Shown piece by piece: positions 1 to 6,339 of a stretch of DNA of 6,339 nt. A program made the translations under genes and the position numbers. The notes beneath the pieces were generated by a model. The model worked only from the letters and a program-made list of their open reading frames with translations, had not been told where the DNA came from and made no database searches. Each line of letters begins with the position of its first letter. Position 1 is the stretch's first letter. Source of the DNA: Thiolapillus brandeum (GTDB lineage Bacteria; Pseudomonadota; Gammaproteobacteria; Chromatiales; Chromatiaceae); assembly GCA_011051425.1 (NCBI GenBank), contig DRLF01000175.1, positions 1 through 6,339 on the forward strand, in the 5' to 3' direction.

Positions 1-1
1 A

Positions 2-451
2 ATGGAGTATTATCCCAATTGCGCCAAACGTCTTACTGTCGAGATAACCGAAGCGGAAGACATCGAACAACAGGCGCTCCTGGAATTTCGCAAGAAGCTG
101 AAGACTTTTGGCGGCAAGCTTGCCATAGACGATTTTGGCTCCGGCTATTCCAACTGGGGCATACTTCGGGATCTCTCCCCCGATTTCATAAAGATCGATG
201 GCTCGCTCATCCAACAGCTCGACTCCAACACGGAAGTACGCATGGCCGTGCAGGCCATCGTCTCCATCGCAAAAGCCCACGATATCCGCACTATCGCCGA
301 ATATGTCTCTACCCGGGAAATACAGACACATGTTCTGGAAATCGGCATCGACATGTCCCAGGGATACCTCCTTGGCCTGCCGTCGATGGAACTGCAACAT
401 GGACAAGTATCGGAGAACAGCCTGAAAAAAGAACCTTGTCCGTTGATTTGA
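2..451 (+). CDS. EAL-domain cyclic-di-GMP phosphodiesterase, C-terminal part (5' end beyond window)
   Basis: EAL domains hydrolyse the second messenger cyclic-di-GMP to pGpG and favour motile over sessile growth. Only the last ~149 residues are in the window. The reading frame is open to the left edge, so the ATG at base 2 is probably internal and the EAL signature itself is missing. Later hallmarks appear in the right order: VEITE at residues 13-17 (metal-binding Glu and the Glu supporting loop 6), the DDFGSGYS metal loop at 43-50, the KID lysine at 64, AEYV with its Glu at 100, and QGYLLGLP with its Gln at 120. The known catalytic residues visible here are therefore intact, consistent with an active enzyme. 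Ser103 replaces the usual second Glu of the AEGVE/AEFVE motif, and KIDGSL replaces the common KIDRSF. The protein ends about 20 residues after the EAL core, so EAL is its last domain. Such domains often follow PAS or GGDEF domains, but none can be seen here. Family call is firm; full architecture and symbol are unknown. Confidence 0.93.
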   Translation: MEYYPNCAKRLTVEITEAEDIEQQALLEFRKKLKTFGGKLAIDDFGSGYSNWGILRDLSPDFIKIDGSLIQQLDSNTEVRMAVQAIVSIAKAHDIRTIAEYVSTREIQTHVLEIGIDMSQGYLLGLPSMELQHGQVSENSLKKEPCPLI

Positions 452-514
452 CTGATTTAGTTGCATACGCACGCCCACCCTTTTACCTTGTTTTATGCAT
501 GGTTTTAATGGATG

Positions 515-523
515 TGCTATAAA
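515..523 (+). promoter_or_regulatory. Candidate extended -10 promoter element of the phosphoribulokinase-like gene
   Basis: The sequence TGCTATAAA matches an extended -10 (TGnTATAAT) except at the last base. It lies 35 bases before the ATG at 559, in the only sizeable gap of the window. There is no good -35 hexamer at 16-18 bases upstream (the region reads around ATGCAT), which an extended -10 can tolerate. Transcription would start near 529-531, exactly where the inverted repeat at 529-551 begins. A 6-base inverted repeat (TGCATA at 462-467, TATGCA at 494-499) flanks the region upstream and could be part of an operator, but this is weak. Inferred from sequence only. Confidence 0.42.
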
Positions 524-528
524 TATTC

Positions 529-551
529 GTCCGGTTTTTACAAAAGCGGAC
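529..551 (+). promoter_or_regulatory. Inverted repeat / 5'-terminal mRNA hairpin in the leader of the phosphoribulokinase-like gene
   Basis: GTCCG at 529-533 pairs with CGGAC at 547-551, and TTTT at 535-538 pairs with AAAA at 542-545. There is one G-G mismatch (534/546) and a three-base loop, TAC at 539-541. The stem is nine base pairs. It begins where transcription from the candidate promoter at 515-523 would start, and its 3' arm covers GCGGA (546-550), the only purine-rich stretch that could serve as ribosome binding site for the ATG at 559. It is not a Rho-independent terminator of the EAL gene, because no U-tract follows it. It may act as a translation-modulating or mRNA-stabilising hairpin, or as a DNA operator for a dimeric repressor. 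The structure is seen directly; its role is inferred. Confidence 0.5.
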
Positions 552-558
552 CAGAACC

Positions 559-1524
559 ATGTCAAGCAAACATCCGATCATCGCGGTTACCGGTTCTTCC
601 GGTGCAGGCACCACCACCTTCCGTCATATCTTCGACGACATCTTCCGGCGTGAAAACATCACCGCCTTCCGTATCGACGGCAACAGCTTTCGGCGTTACG
701 ACCGCAAGCGTATGCGACATTTCGTCGAGCAGTCCATCGAGCAGGGAAGCTGTCTGAGCCATTTCTCGCCGGAAGCCAACTTTCTCGACCGGCTGGAAGG
801 CCTGTTCCGCGAATATTCCCGCTCAGGTACGGGGCTGGTACGCCGCTATGCGGAAAGTGAAGAGCTGGCAGAGCTCTATGAAGTGCCGGTAGGATCCTTT
901 ACCCCCTGGATGGAGGTTCCCTCGGGTACCGACCTGCTGTTCTATGACGGCATGCATGGCGGCTGTGCGGAAAATTCCTGGAGCCAGCGCAACCTGTCCG
1001 CATCCCACAATCCGGTCATCATCAAGCGGCGCAAGAAAATGAAGGAGCGCAAGATACGCGGTATCGATATCGCCCAGTGGGTAGACCTGCTCATTGGCGT
1101 GGTTCCCGTGATGAACCTGGAATGGATACAGAAGATCCACCGCGACACACACAAGAAGAGCCACTCCCCGGAGTCCATCACCCACACCATCATGCGGCGC
1201 ATGTCAGACTACATCACCTACATCACGCCACAGTTTTCCCTCACGGACATCAACTTCCAGCGCGTGCCTCTGTCGGACACGTCCAATCCGTTCGAACTGC
1301 GGGAGATTCCCAGCCTGGACGAAAGTATCGTGGTGATCCGCTTCCGCGAACCCCAGCGTTTCTATTTCCCGGCCCTGTTGCGCCAGATCGACGGCTCCTG
1401 GATGTCACGGCGCAATACCATGGTGATCCCCGGCGGGCAGCTGAACCTCGCCATCAAGATCATCTGCACGCCCCTGGTGCATGAACTGGTTGAACGCTAC
1501 CAGAACGCCCACAGGAAAGACTAA
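559..1524 (+). CDS. Divergent phosphoribulokinase-family protein (PRK/PrkB-like) with altered active site and basic insertion
   Basis: Phosphoribulokinase phosphorylates ribulose 5-phosphate with ATP to form ribulose 1,5-bisphosphate, the RuBisCO substrate. The family is recognised from the N-terminal P-loop GSSGAGTTT (residues 12-20), SHFSPEAN (67-74), FTPW (114-117), GVVPVMNLEWIQKIHRD (180-196), YITPQFSLTDINFQRVP (about 221-237), DTSNPF, SLDES.VVIRF and a VIPGG segment near the C-terminus. These match bacterial type I enzymes and E. coli PrkB. The protein has 321 residues, against about 290 usual. The excess is mostly a basic insertion of about 28 residues within 137-168. Aligned by memory to the R. 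sphaeroides enzyme, R49, Y98, H134, K165, R168, D169 and R186/R187 are kept (here R49, Y97, H133, K192, R195, D196, R213/R214). However, catalytic D42 is Asn42, H45 is Arg45, H100 is Glu99, E131 is Asp130 and R173 is Lys200. Ordinary Calvin-cycle activity is therefore doubtful. No cbb gene is adjacent. The ATG at 559 fits the family N-terminus residue for residue; its ribosome site is weak (GCGGA, 546-550). Family membership is firm, function uncertain; I withhold prk/cbbP. Confidence 0.9.
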   Translation: MSSKHPIIAVTGSSGAGTTTFRHIFDDIFRRENITAFRIDGNSFRRYDRKRMRHFVEQSIEQGSCLSHFSPEANFLDRLEGLFREYSRSGTGLVRRYAESEELAELYEVPVGSFTPWMEVPSGTDLLFYDGMHGGCAENSWSQRNLSASHNPVIIKRRKKMKERKIRGIDIAQWVDLLIGVVPVMNLEWIQKIHRDTHKKSHSPESITHTIMRRMSDYITYITPQFSLTDINFQRVPLSDTSNPFELREIPSLDESIVVIRFREPQRFYFPALLRQIDGSWMSRRNTMVIPGGQLNLAIKIICTPLVHELVERYQNAHRKD

Positions 1525-1548
1525 GATCACCTGTTGGAAGAACGGCTG

Positions 1549-3750
1549 TCAGAAAGGAGCGCCCAGATACATGAACATGGTGCTGTGATTCTCCTGTGCC
1601 GCCGCATAACCGACATACAGCGGGCCGATGAAGGTATCCAGCCCCAGGTAGACACTGCCACCCCCAATCCACCTGTCGCCGAAGTCCGATCGCTGATCCC
1701 AGGTGTTCCCGGCCTCCAGTGTTGCCCCCAGATAGATGGGAACGATGCTGTTCTCATCCAGACGCCGCATGAAACCCACCAGCCCGTGGGCCATGTGCTG
1801 TCCTGACAGTTCGTAGCGGTCGAGGCCGGACAGGTTCAGGAAGCCACCCAGAAAGAAGCGACCATAGACCGGCGCATTTTCATTCCAGGTATAGCCGAGC
1901 TGGACGCGGCTCATGAAGCTGTATTTACCAACTCTCGTGGCCAGCCCCCAGTCTGCATCCACCTGTTCGAACGCGTTGTCGTCACCCCAGATGTTGGCGT
2001 GGCTGCGCACTTCCAGCTTCAGCCAGTGGCCGTCTGTGGGAAAGTAGAGATTGTCCAGGGTGTCGATACCCAGTCTGGCGAACAGCATGCCTTCGTCGAA
2101 AGCGCCTTCGTCCGGATTGGGTCTGCCGACGAAGGTCTCTATATCTCCCTTCGCGCCACGCCATCCCAGGCGCAGTTCCCCCCAGCTTTCCAGGTTCATG
2201 CCGGCTTCCAGTGACAGCTGTCCTTTGTACTGGCGGTATTCGGCAACGTTCTGACCATCTTCATACTGGCCAATGGTCAGGCGGGTAAATTCCACCCTGG
2301 GATTGACGAAATAGGCGCTGTCCGTATCCAGCGGCTGATAGAACTCGGCAAACAGCCGCGGCCTTTCCCCCAGTTCCAGGATGCTGCGGAACTCACCGCC
2401 CAGTTCGTTCACCGCCGTGCGCGTATAGCTCATGCCCAGGGTGATGGAGCTGCCACTGCTCCAGTCCCCCTGAAAATTGATGCCACCCTGCAGGTAATTC
2501 GGCCCCCAGGGTTTCTCCACCACATGGATACGCAGGCCGGTTCTGCCGTCTTTTTCCACCACTTCATAAGTCACCTGCTTGAACAGGTCCTGCCCGTACA
2601 GATAGCCGATACTCTGGTCCAGCTGTTCCGTCTCCAGGGGCTTGCCGATTTCCACTTTGAAATAGCGCTGAATGACCTTGTCCGCCAGGCGGGACTGATT
2701 GTCCACCTCGACAAACTCGATCACCGGCTGCATGCGCTCAGCCTGCTCCTGCCCGGCGAGATAGTCCCGGTAGGCTTCGGCACCGACAGAGAGGCGGGCC
2801 AGCCTGTCACGCTGGCCGTTGGCTGCCTCCACACCGGAGGGTATAGCCTTTATGGCGCTGGTAAAACTGGTGGTCGTCACATCACCGAGGGAGGGCACGA
2901 TCAGCACATCACCGGCACCCATCAGGGCCAGGCTGGCTTCGGTGTTGCGCCGGGTCATGATGGTGGTCAGCTGATCCGTAATCGAGAGTACGTTCTTCAG
3001 CTCTTCCCGGGTCGCCAGAGGGGTACTGACGTCCACCACGATAAGGCGCTCCGCCCCCATTTCCTGCACAATCTTCACCGGCAGGTTGTTACTCACACCA
3101 CCATCCACCAGCAGCTTGCCGTTGATTTCCACCGGGGCGAAGGCACTGGGAATCGAGGCGCTGGCCCGCATGGACAGGGCCAGATCCCCTTTCTTCAGCA
3201 CCACCGGCTGGCCGGTGGATATATCGGTCGCCAGCGCACGGAAAGGGATGCGCAGCTGATCGAAATCATCGATGGTGGCGACAGGCAGCGTCAGGGATTT
3301 GAGCAGCAGCAGCAGTTTCTGCCCCTGCAGCAGGCCCTGGGGCAATTCCAGCTCGCCATTGTTGAAACCGGCGGCAGAGCGCACCAGGAACTCCTCATCC
3401 TCGCGTTTGCGGCGGAAACTCAGGTCCTTGCGTTTAGGGCTGTCACTGAGGACATCCAGCCAGTCGATACCCTTCAGCGCCTTTTCGATTTCCTCCGGCG
3501 ACATGCCGGAAGCATACAGGCCACCGATGATGGCGCCCATGCTGGTACCGGCGATGTAGTCGATGGGAATACGCAGTTCCTCGATCACCTTGAGCACACC
3601 CACATGGGCCGCACCCCGCGCACCGCCACCACTGAGCACCAGGCCGATCTTCGGCCTGTGCTGCGCGGACTGCGCTCCGGCGCCGGTGCCGGCTGCCGGG
3701 AATGGGACAAGCAGCAACAGAAAAAGAATGGTCGCAAACAGTCTGTTCAT
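1549..3750 (-). CDS. Patatin-like phospholipase with POTRA and outer-membrane beta-barrel (PlpD-like, type Vd secretion)
   Basis: This is a 733-residue secreted lipolytic protein of the PlpD family, in which a patatin lipase passes the outer membrane through its own barrel. It starts with a signal peptide: MNR, a hydrophobic run to about residue 17, and a likely signal peptidase I site near AGA-Q at 26/27. The patatin domain carries the oxyanion-loop GGGARG at 41-46, the nucleophile elbow GTSMG with Ser70, and the DGG motif with Asp216, so the Ser-Asp dyad is intact. A POTRA-like domain follows at about 342-418 (starting PVIEFVEVDNQ). The rest is aromatic-rich beta-strand sequence ending LGAPF, with the C-terminal Phe expected for BAM-assembled barrels. 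The reading frame reaches a TTG at 3783 inside rapA, but the ATG at 3750 places the signal peptide at the very N-terminus and leaves a 19-base gap to the rapA stop, so I chose it. No clear Shine-Dalgarno precedes it. Probably cotranscribed with rapA. Expected activity is hydrolysis of phospholipid acyl chains; the target membrane is unknown. Confidence 0.93.
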   Translation of the reverse strand: MNRLFATILFLLLLVPFPAAGTGAGAQSAQHRPKIGLVLSGGGARGAAHVGVLKVIEELRIPIDYIAGTSMGAIIGGLYASGMSPEEIEKALKGIDWLDVLSDSPKRKDLSFRRKREDEEFLVRSAAGFNNGELELPQGLLQGQKLLLLLKSLTLPVATIDDFDQLRIPFRALATDISTGQPVVLKKGDLALSMRASASIPSAFAPVEINGKLLVDGGVSNNLPVKIVQEMGAERLIVVDVSTPLATREELKNVLSITDQLTTIMTRRNTEASLALMGAGDVLIVPSLGDVTTTSFTSAIKAIPSGVEAANGQRDRLARLSVGAEAYRDYLAGQEQAERMQPVIEFVEVDNQSRLADKVIQRYFKVEIGKPLETEQLDQSIGYLYGQDLFKQVTYEVVEKDGRTGLRIHVVEKPWGPNYLQGGINFQGDWSSGSSITLGMSYTRTAVNELGGEFRSILELGERPRLFAEFYQPLDTDSAYFVNPRVEFTRLTIGQYEDGQNVAEYRQYKGQLSLEAGMNLESWGELRLGWRGAKGDIETFVGRPNPDEGAFDEGMLFARLGIDTLDNLYFPTDGHWLKLEVRSHANIWGDDNAFEQVDADWGLATRVGKYSFMSRVQLGYTWNENAPVYGRFFLGGFLNLSGLDRYELSGQHMAHGLVGFMRRLDENSIVPIYLGATLEAGNTWDQRSDFGDRWIGGGSVYLGLDTFIGPLYVGYAAAQENHSTMFMYLGAPF

Positions 3751-3758
3751 GGCCAAAG

Positions 3759-3767
3759 GGTATAGCA
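3759..3767 (-). promoter_or_regulatory. Weak -10-like element between rapA and the patatin gene
   Basis: Read on the minus strand, TGCTATACC stands nine bases before the patatin ATG. It lies within an 11-base string, GATGTGCTATA (3771 to 3761), identical to the one in the candidate promoter upstream of the phosphoribulokinase-like gene (511-521). It lacks the last T of a -10 and has no spaced -35. A start from it would give an almost leaderless message, which would fit the lack of a Shine-Dalgarno. Readthrough from rapA is the simpler explanation for expression. Confidence 0.18.
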
Positions 3768-3769
3768 CA

Positions 3770-6339
3770 TCAGGCACGAACAATCATGCGCACCGCATCC
3801 AGGCGCAGGCGGGTGCGGGGCAGATAGTCCCGCAGCATCCGCTGCCGCTCATCGAGCAGGTGCAGCTCCCCCGCCGCCGTGCCATCACTCAGTGCCTGCA
3901 GGCGCTGCTGCTCTTCCGTGAGCTCGGTTTCCATCTGTTCGAGCGCCTCCGCTATGATTTCGTCACCCCTGGCTGTTGCCAGCCGTTCACCCTGCTGCAG
4001 CAGCTGGCGCAGCATATCGGCCTGGGACTTGATCACCTGCCCCGCCGTCTGCCGGTCGCGGTGCAGTGATTTCCCCTGCAGCTTTTCGGGCGGCAGGGCG
4101 TGAGCATAGTCATTGCCCTTGCGGTCCAGCAGCAGCCGGATAGGGGTGGACGGCAGGTAGCGGCCCGCCTCCAGCTCGGCCGGCGCGGTGCAGCCCAGCA
4201 CAAAGATCAGCTCCAGCAGCAGCGTTCCTGCCGGCAGGGGGCCGGAATCCAGCACCACGAAAGCGGCGCTGCCCAGGTCGCTGCTGACAAGCTCTTCCAT
4301 CGCACCACGCACCATGGGATGCTCCCATGTCAGGAACAAGCGGTCTTCATGCACCAGGGCGTCGCTGCGCGAAAAGGTCACGGTGGCGCCTTCTTCCGGC
4401 AGGCCGGGAAAACGCTCCTGGCGCATGTGCTCACCGGGATGCAGCACCAGCGACTGGCCGGGGCCGGGTTCATGCTCCACGCCGAAGGCATCCCAGTAGC
4501 TGTGCATGTAGGTTCCCACCTCCGAATCCTGCTCCAGGTTCTCGATCTGTTCGACGAGGTTTGCAGCCACCTGCGGATCGCAGGACTGCAGTTCCAGCAG
4601 ACGATCCCTGCCCCTGGCAAGGGACTCTTCCATCTCCTGCCGCCGCATGGCCACCTTGTTGACCAGGGCCTGGGTCAGCTCCGGCTCCACCAGCGTCTCG
4701 CGCAGCAGCATCCCGTATTCTTCATACAGGCTCACCGCCACCGCAGAAGGGCGGGCGAAGGCATTGACACCCTGGTGATACCAGCGGTACAGGGTCTCCA
4801 TGGGCGAACCGGCAAACACAGGCAGATGCAGGTCGATGACCTGCCCCTGGCCGATGCGGTCGAGCCGGCCGATACGCTGTTCCAGCAGATCGGGCTGCAG
4901 GGGCAGATCGAACAGAATCAGATGACGGGCGAACTGGAAGTTGCGCCCCTCGCTGCCGATCTCGGAACACAGCAGGATCTGGCTGCCTTCCTCGGTATCG
5001 GCAAAATAGGCCGCGGCACGGTCACGTTCGACGATCTCCATGTCTTCATGGAATACCGCTGCGTGAATGGCATGGCGGCTGCGCAGCCATTCCTGCAGCT
5101 GCAGGACGGTTTCCTTGTGCGCACAGATGAGCAACAGCTTCTGCGGCGCCATTTCCTGCAGCAGGTCCACCAGCCAGGGCAGGCGCGGATCGAAATCCAG
5201 CCAGTCTTCCACTTCCCGTTCGGGTGTGAGCGCCGCCTGGGCATCTTCGATCGCCTTGTAGGCTGCCGGCCATTCGAGTTGGGTGACATGCAGCTCCCGC
5301 CGGGGAAAGCCTTTCACCGTGTGGCGGGTGTTGCGGAACATGACCCGCCCGATACCGTGGCGGTCTACCAGGCGGCGTACGATCTGTTCCGTACTCAGCG
5401 CCGAAACATCACCGAGCAGTTCTTCGAGAAAAGCCTGTTGGCTGCTATCCAATGGTTTCCCATCCAGCAGCACCGCCGCCAGATCGGCCACCTGCTGGTA
5501 GTGTTCCTCTTCGGCCAGGAAAGCCGCATAGTCGGGATAGCGGTGGGGATCGAGGAGACGCAGACGGCCGAAATGCCCCACCCGGCCCAGCTGCTCCGGC
5601 GTGGCGCTGAGCAGCAGCACCCCCAGGGCCTGTTCCGCCAGGGCTTCCACTAGGTCGTATTCCAGGCTGGACTCCTCTTCGGTCCAGTGCAGATGATGGG
5701 CTTCGTCCACGATCAGCAGGTCCCACTCCTCTTCCAGTGCGGCACGGGCGATCTTCGGTGAGGACAGCAGGAAGTCCACGCTGCACAGCACCTGCTGCTC
5801 ATCGGCAAAGGGGTTGTCGGAATCGGAAGCGGCAAAACGCGCTTCGTCGAACAGGGAAAAGCGCAGGTTGAAACGCCGCAGCATCTCCACCAGCCACTGG
5901 TGCAGCAAAGCGTCGGGCACCAGCAGCAGAACCCGCTTCACCCTTCCTGCCAGCAACATGCGGTGCAGGATCAGCCCCGCCTCGATAGTCTTGCCCAGGC
6001 CCACCTCATCGGCCAGCAGTACCCTGGGGATCAGCCGCCGGGCGGTCTGGTGGGCGATGTACAGCTGATGGGGAATCAGGCTGATGCGCGGCCCCGCCAG
6101 CCCATAGACTTCCGAACGGGCCTCGGCGACCCGCTGCTGCCAGGAGCGGTAACGCAGGTCGAACCAGGTATTGCGGTCGATGCGCCCGGCGAGAAACTTC
6201 TCCCGCGGCCGGTTCATCTGCAGATGCGGGCTGATGGCAACCTCACTGAGCACCTTGGTATTGCCGGCGGCATCCTGACAGTTGTAATAGAGCAGGCCGC
6301 CTTTTGTTATCGCTTCCAGCACCAGGAATTCCTGATCCG
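3770..6339 (-). CDS. rapA: RNA polymerase-associated protein RapA (HepA), Swi2/Snf2 ATPase, N-terminus beyond window
   Basis: RapA binds core RNA polymerase in the cytoplasm and uses ATP hydrolysis to promote recycling of polymerase after transcription. The frame is open through the right edge, so the GTG at 6322 is internal. Comparison with the 968-residue E. coli protein suggests about 65 N-terminal residues are missing, covering the first Tudor-like domain. Counting from that GTG codon, motif I is DEVGLGKT at 105-112 (Lys111 corresponds to E. coli Lys183), motif II is DEAH at 206-209, motif III is SAT at 239-241, GSEGRNFQFA is motif V, and motif VI is QRIGRLDRIGQ at 482-492. RapA-specific stretches such as SLIPHQL.IAH, HQWLVEMLRRFNLRF, ATPEQLG, RDRAAA.FA and the C-terminal RLDA.R.IV are all recognisable. 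The linker between the two RecA-like lobes is shorter than in E. coli by roughly 15-20 residues. All ATPase motifs are intact. The stop at 3770-3772 precedes the patatin ATG by 19 bases, which suggests an operon. Confidence 0.97.
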   Translation of the reverse strand, partial: DQEFLVLEAITKGGLLYYNCQDAAGNTKVLSEVAISPHLQMNRPREKFLAGRIDRNTWFDLRYRSWQQRVAEARSEVYGLAGPRISLIPHQLYIAHQTARRLIPRVLLADEVGLGKTIEAGLILHRMLLAGRVKRVLLLVPDALLHQWLVEMLRRFNLRFSLFDEARFAASDSDNPFADEQQVLCSVDFLLSSPKIARAALEEEWDLLIVDEAHHLHWTEEESSLEYDLVEALAEQALGVLLLSATPEQLGRVGHFGRLRLLDPHRYPDYAAFLAEEEHYQQVADLAAVLLDGKPLDSSQQAFLEELLGDVSALSTEQIVRRLVDRHGIGRVMFRNTRHTVKGFPRRELHVTQLEWPAAYKAIEDAQAALTPEREVEDWLDFDPRLPWLVDLLQEMAPQKLLLICAHKETVLQLQEWLRSRHAIHAAVFHEDMEIVERDRAAAYFADTEEGSQILLCSEIGSEGRNFQFARHLILFDLPLQPDLLEQRIGRLDRIGQGQVIDLHLPVFAGSPMETLYRWYHQGVNAFARPSAVAVSLYEEYGMLLRETLVEPELTQALVNKVAMRRQEMEESLARGRDRLLELQSCDPQVAANLVEQIENLEQDSEVGTYMHSYWDAFGVEHEPGPGQSLVLHPGEHMRQERFPGLPEEGATVTFSRSDALVHEDRLFLTWEHPMVRGAMEELVSSDLGSAAFVVLDSGPLPAGTLLLELIFVLGCTAPAELEAGRYLPSTPIRLLLDRKGNDYAHALPPEKLQGKSLHRDRQTAGQVIKSQADMLRQLLQQGERLATARGDEIIAEALEQMETELTEEQQRLQALSDGTAAGELHLLDERQRMLRDYLPRTRLRLDAVRMIVRA

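Noticed and set aside
421..500. Terminator for the EAL gene
   Set aside because: There are T-rich stretches (481-484, 490-494), but no GC-rich stem precedes them. The only notable inverted repeat upstream of the promoter (TGCATA/TATGCA) has a 26-base spacer and no T-tract.
19..522. Plus-strand frame of 167 codons overlapping the EAL gene
   Set aside because: It is a frame-shifted shadow of the EAL coding sequence. The EAL motifs lie in the frame starting at base 2.
1029..1064. Possible 18-base tandem duplication inside the kinase insertion (GCGCAAGA at 1029-1036 and 1047-1054)
   Set aside because: Only eight bases match between the two copies. In a Lys/Arg-coding stretch this is easily chance, and it does not explain the 84-base insertion.
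2524..3765. Open frame of 413 codons on the plus strand
   Set aside because: It is antisense to the patatin and POTRA regions of a clearly real gene. The composition is rich in Gln, His and Gly without motifs, and no promoter or ribosome site was seen.
3751..3783. Longer patatin start at a TTG (3783) or GTG (3768)
   Set aside because: These would add a non-signal extension before the MNR-hydrophobic signal peptide, and the TTG would overlap rapA. The ATG at 3750 gives a standard signal peptide.
4100..5653. Open frame of 517 codons on the plus strand
   Set aside because: It lies wholly antisense to rapA, whose protein matches its family along this whole span. The translation is a Gln/His/Arg-rich low-complexity shadow with no recognisable domain, typical of GC-rich antisense frames.

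Overview
The window looks like chromosomal DNA from a moderately GC-rich gammaproteobacterium. A near full-length RapA/HepA, a Swi2/Snf2 RNA polymerase recycling factor found mainly in Gammaproteobacteria, supports this. So does a phosphoribulokinase-family protein of the bacterial (octameric, E. coli PrkB / Rhodobacter CbbP) type. An autotrophic or sulfur-oxidising lineage is plausible but not shown, since no RuBisCO or other Calvin-cycle gene is present. Coding density is very high. No RNA gene, CRISPR array, insertion sequence or other mobile element was seen, and no gene-free stretch exceeds about 110 bases.

Layout: (1) 2-451, plus strand: the C-terminal part of an EAL-domain cyclic-di-GMP phosphodiesterase, cut by the left edge. 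(2) 452-558: a 107-base intergenic region with a candidate extended -10 promoter and a near-perfect inverted repeat that would form a hairpin at the very 5' end of the next transcript. (3) 559-1524, plus strand: a phosphoribulokinase-family protein. (4) 1549-3750, minus strand: a complete patatin phospholipase fused to a POTRA domain and an outer-membrane beta-barrel (PlpD-like, type Vd secretion), convergent with the kinase gene across 24 bases. (5) 3770-6339, minus strand: rapA, lacking roughly its first 65 codons beyond the right edge. It lies directly upstream of the patatin gene, so the two probably form one transcription unit.

The main item of interest is the phosphoribulokinase homologue. 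It keeps the P-loop, the overall fold and many sugar-phosphate and allosteric residues. Against the Rhodobacter sphaeroides enzyme, however, several active-site positions are changed together (Asp42 to Asn, His45 to Arg, His100 to Glu, Glu131 to Asp, Arg173 to Lys), and a basic insertion of about 28 residues follows the conserved HG of the Walker-B-like segment. It lies outside any cbb operon. This suggests a divergent paralogue with altered substrate, very low activity or a regulatory role, not an ordinary Calvin-cycle kinase. The family comparison is from memory and needs an alignment to confirm.

The genes do not form an obvious single pathway. The two strands carry independent units that meet tail to tail near position 1536.
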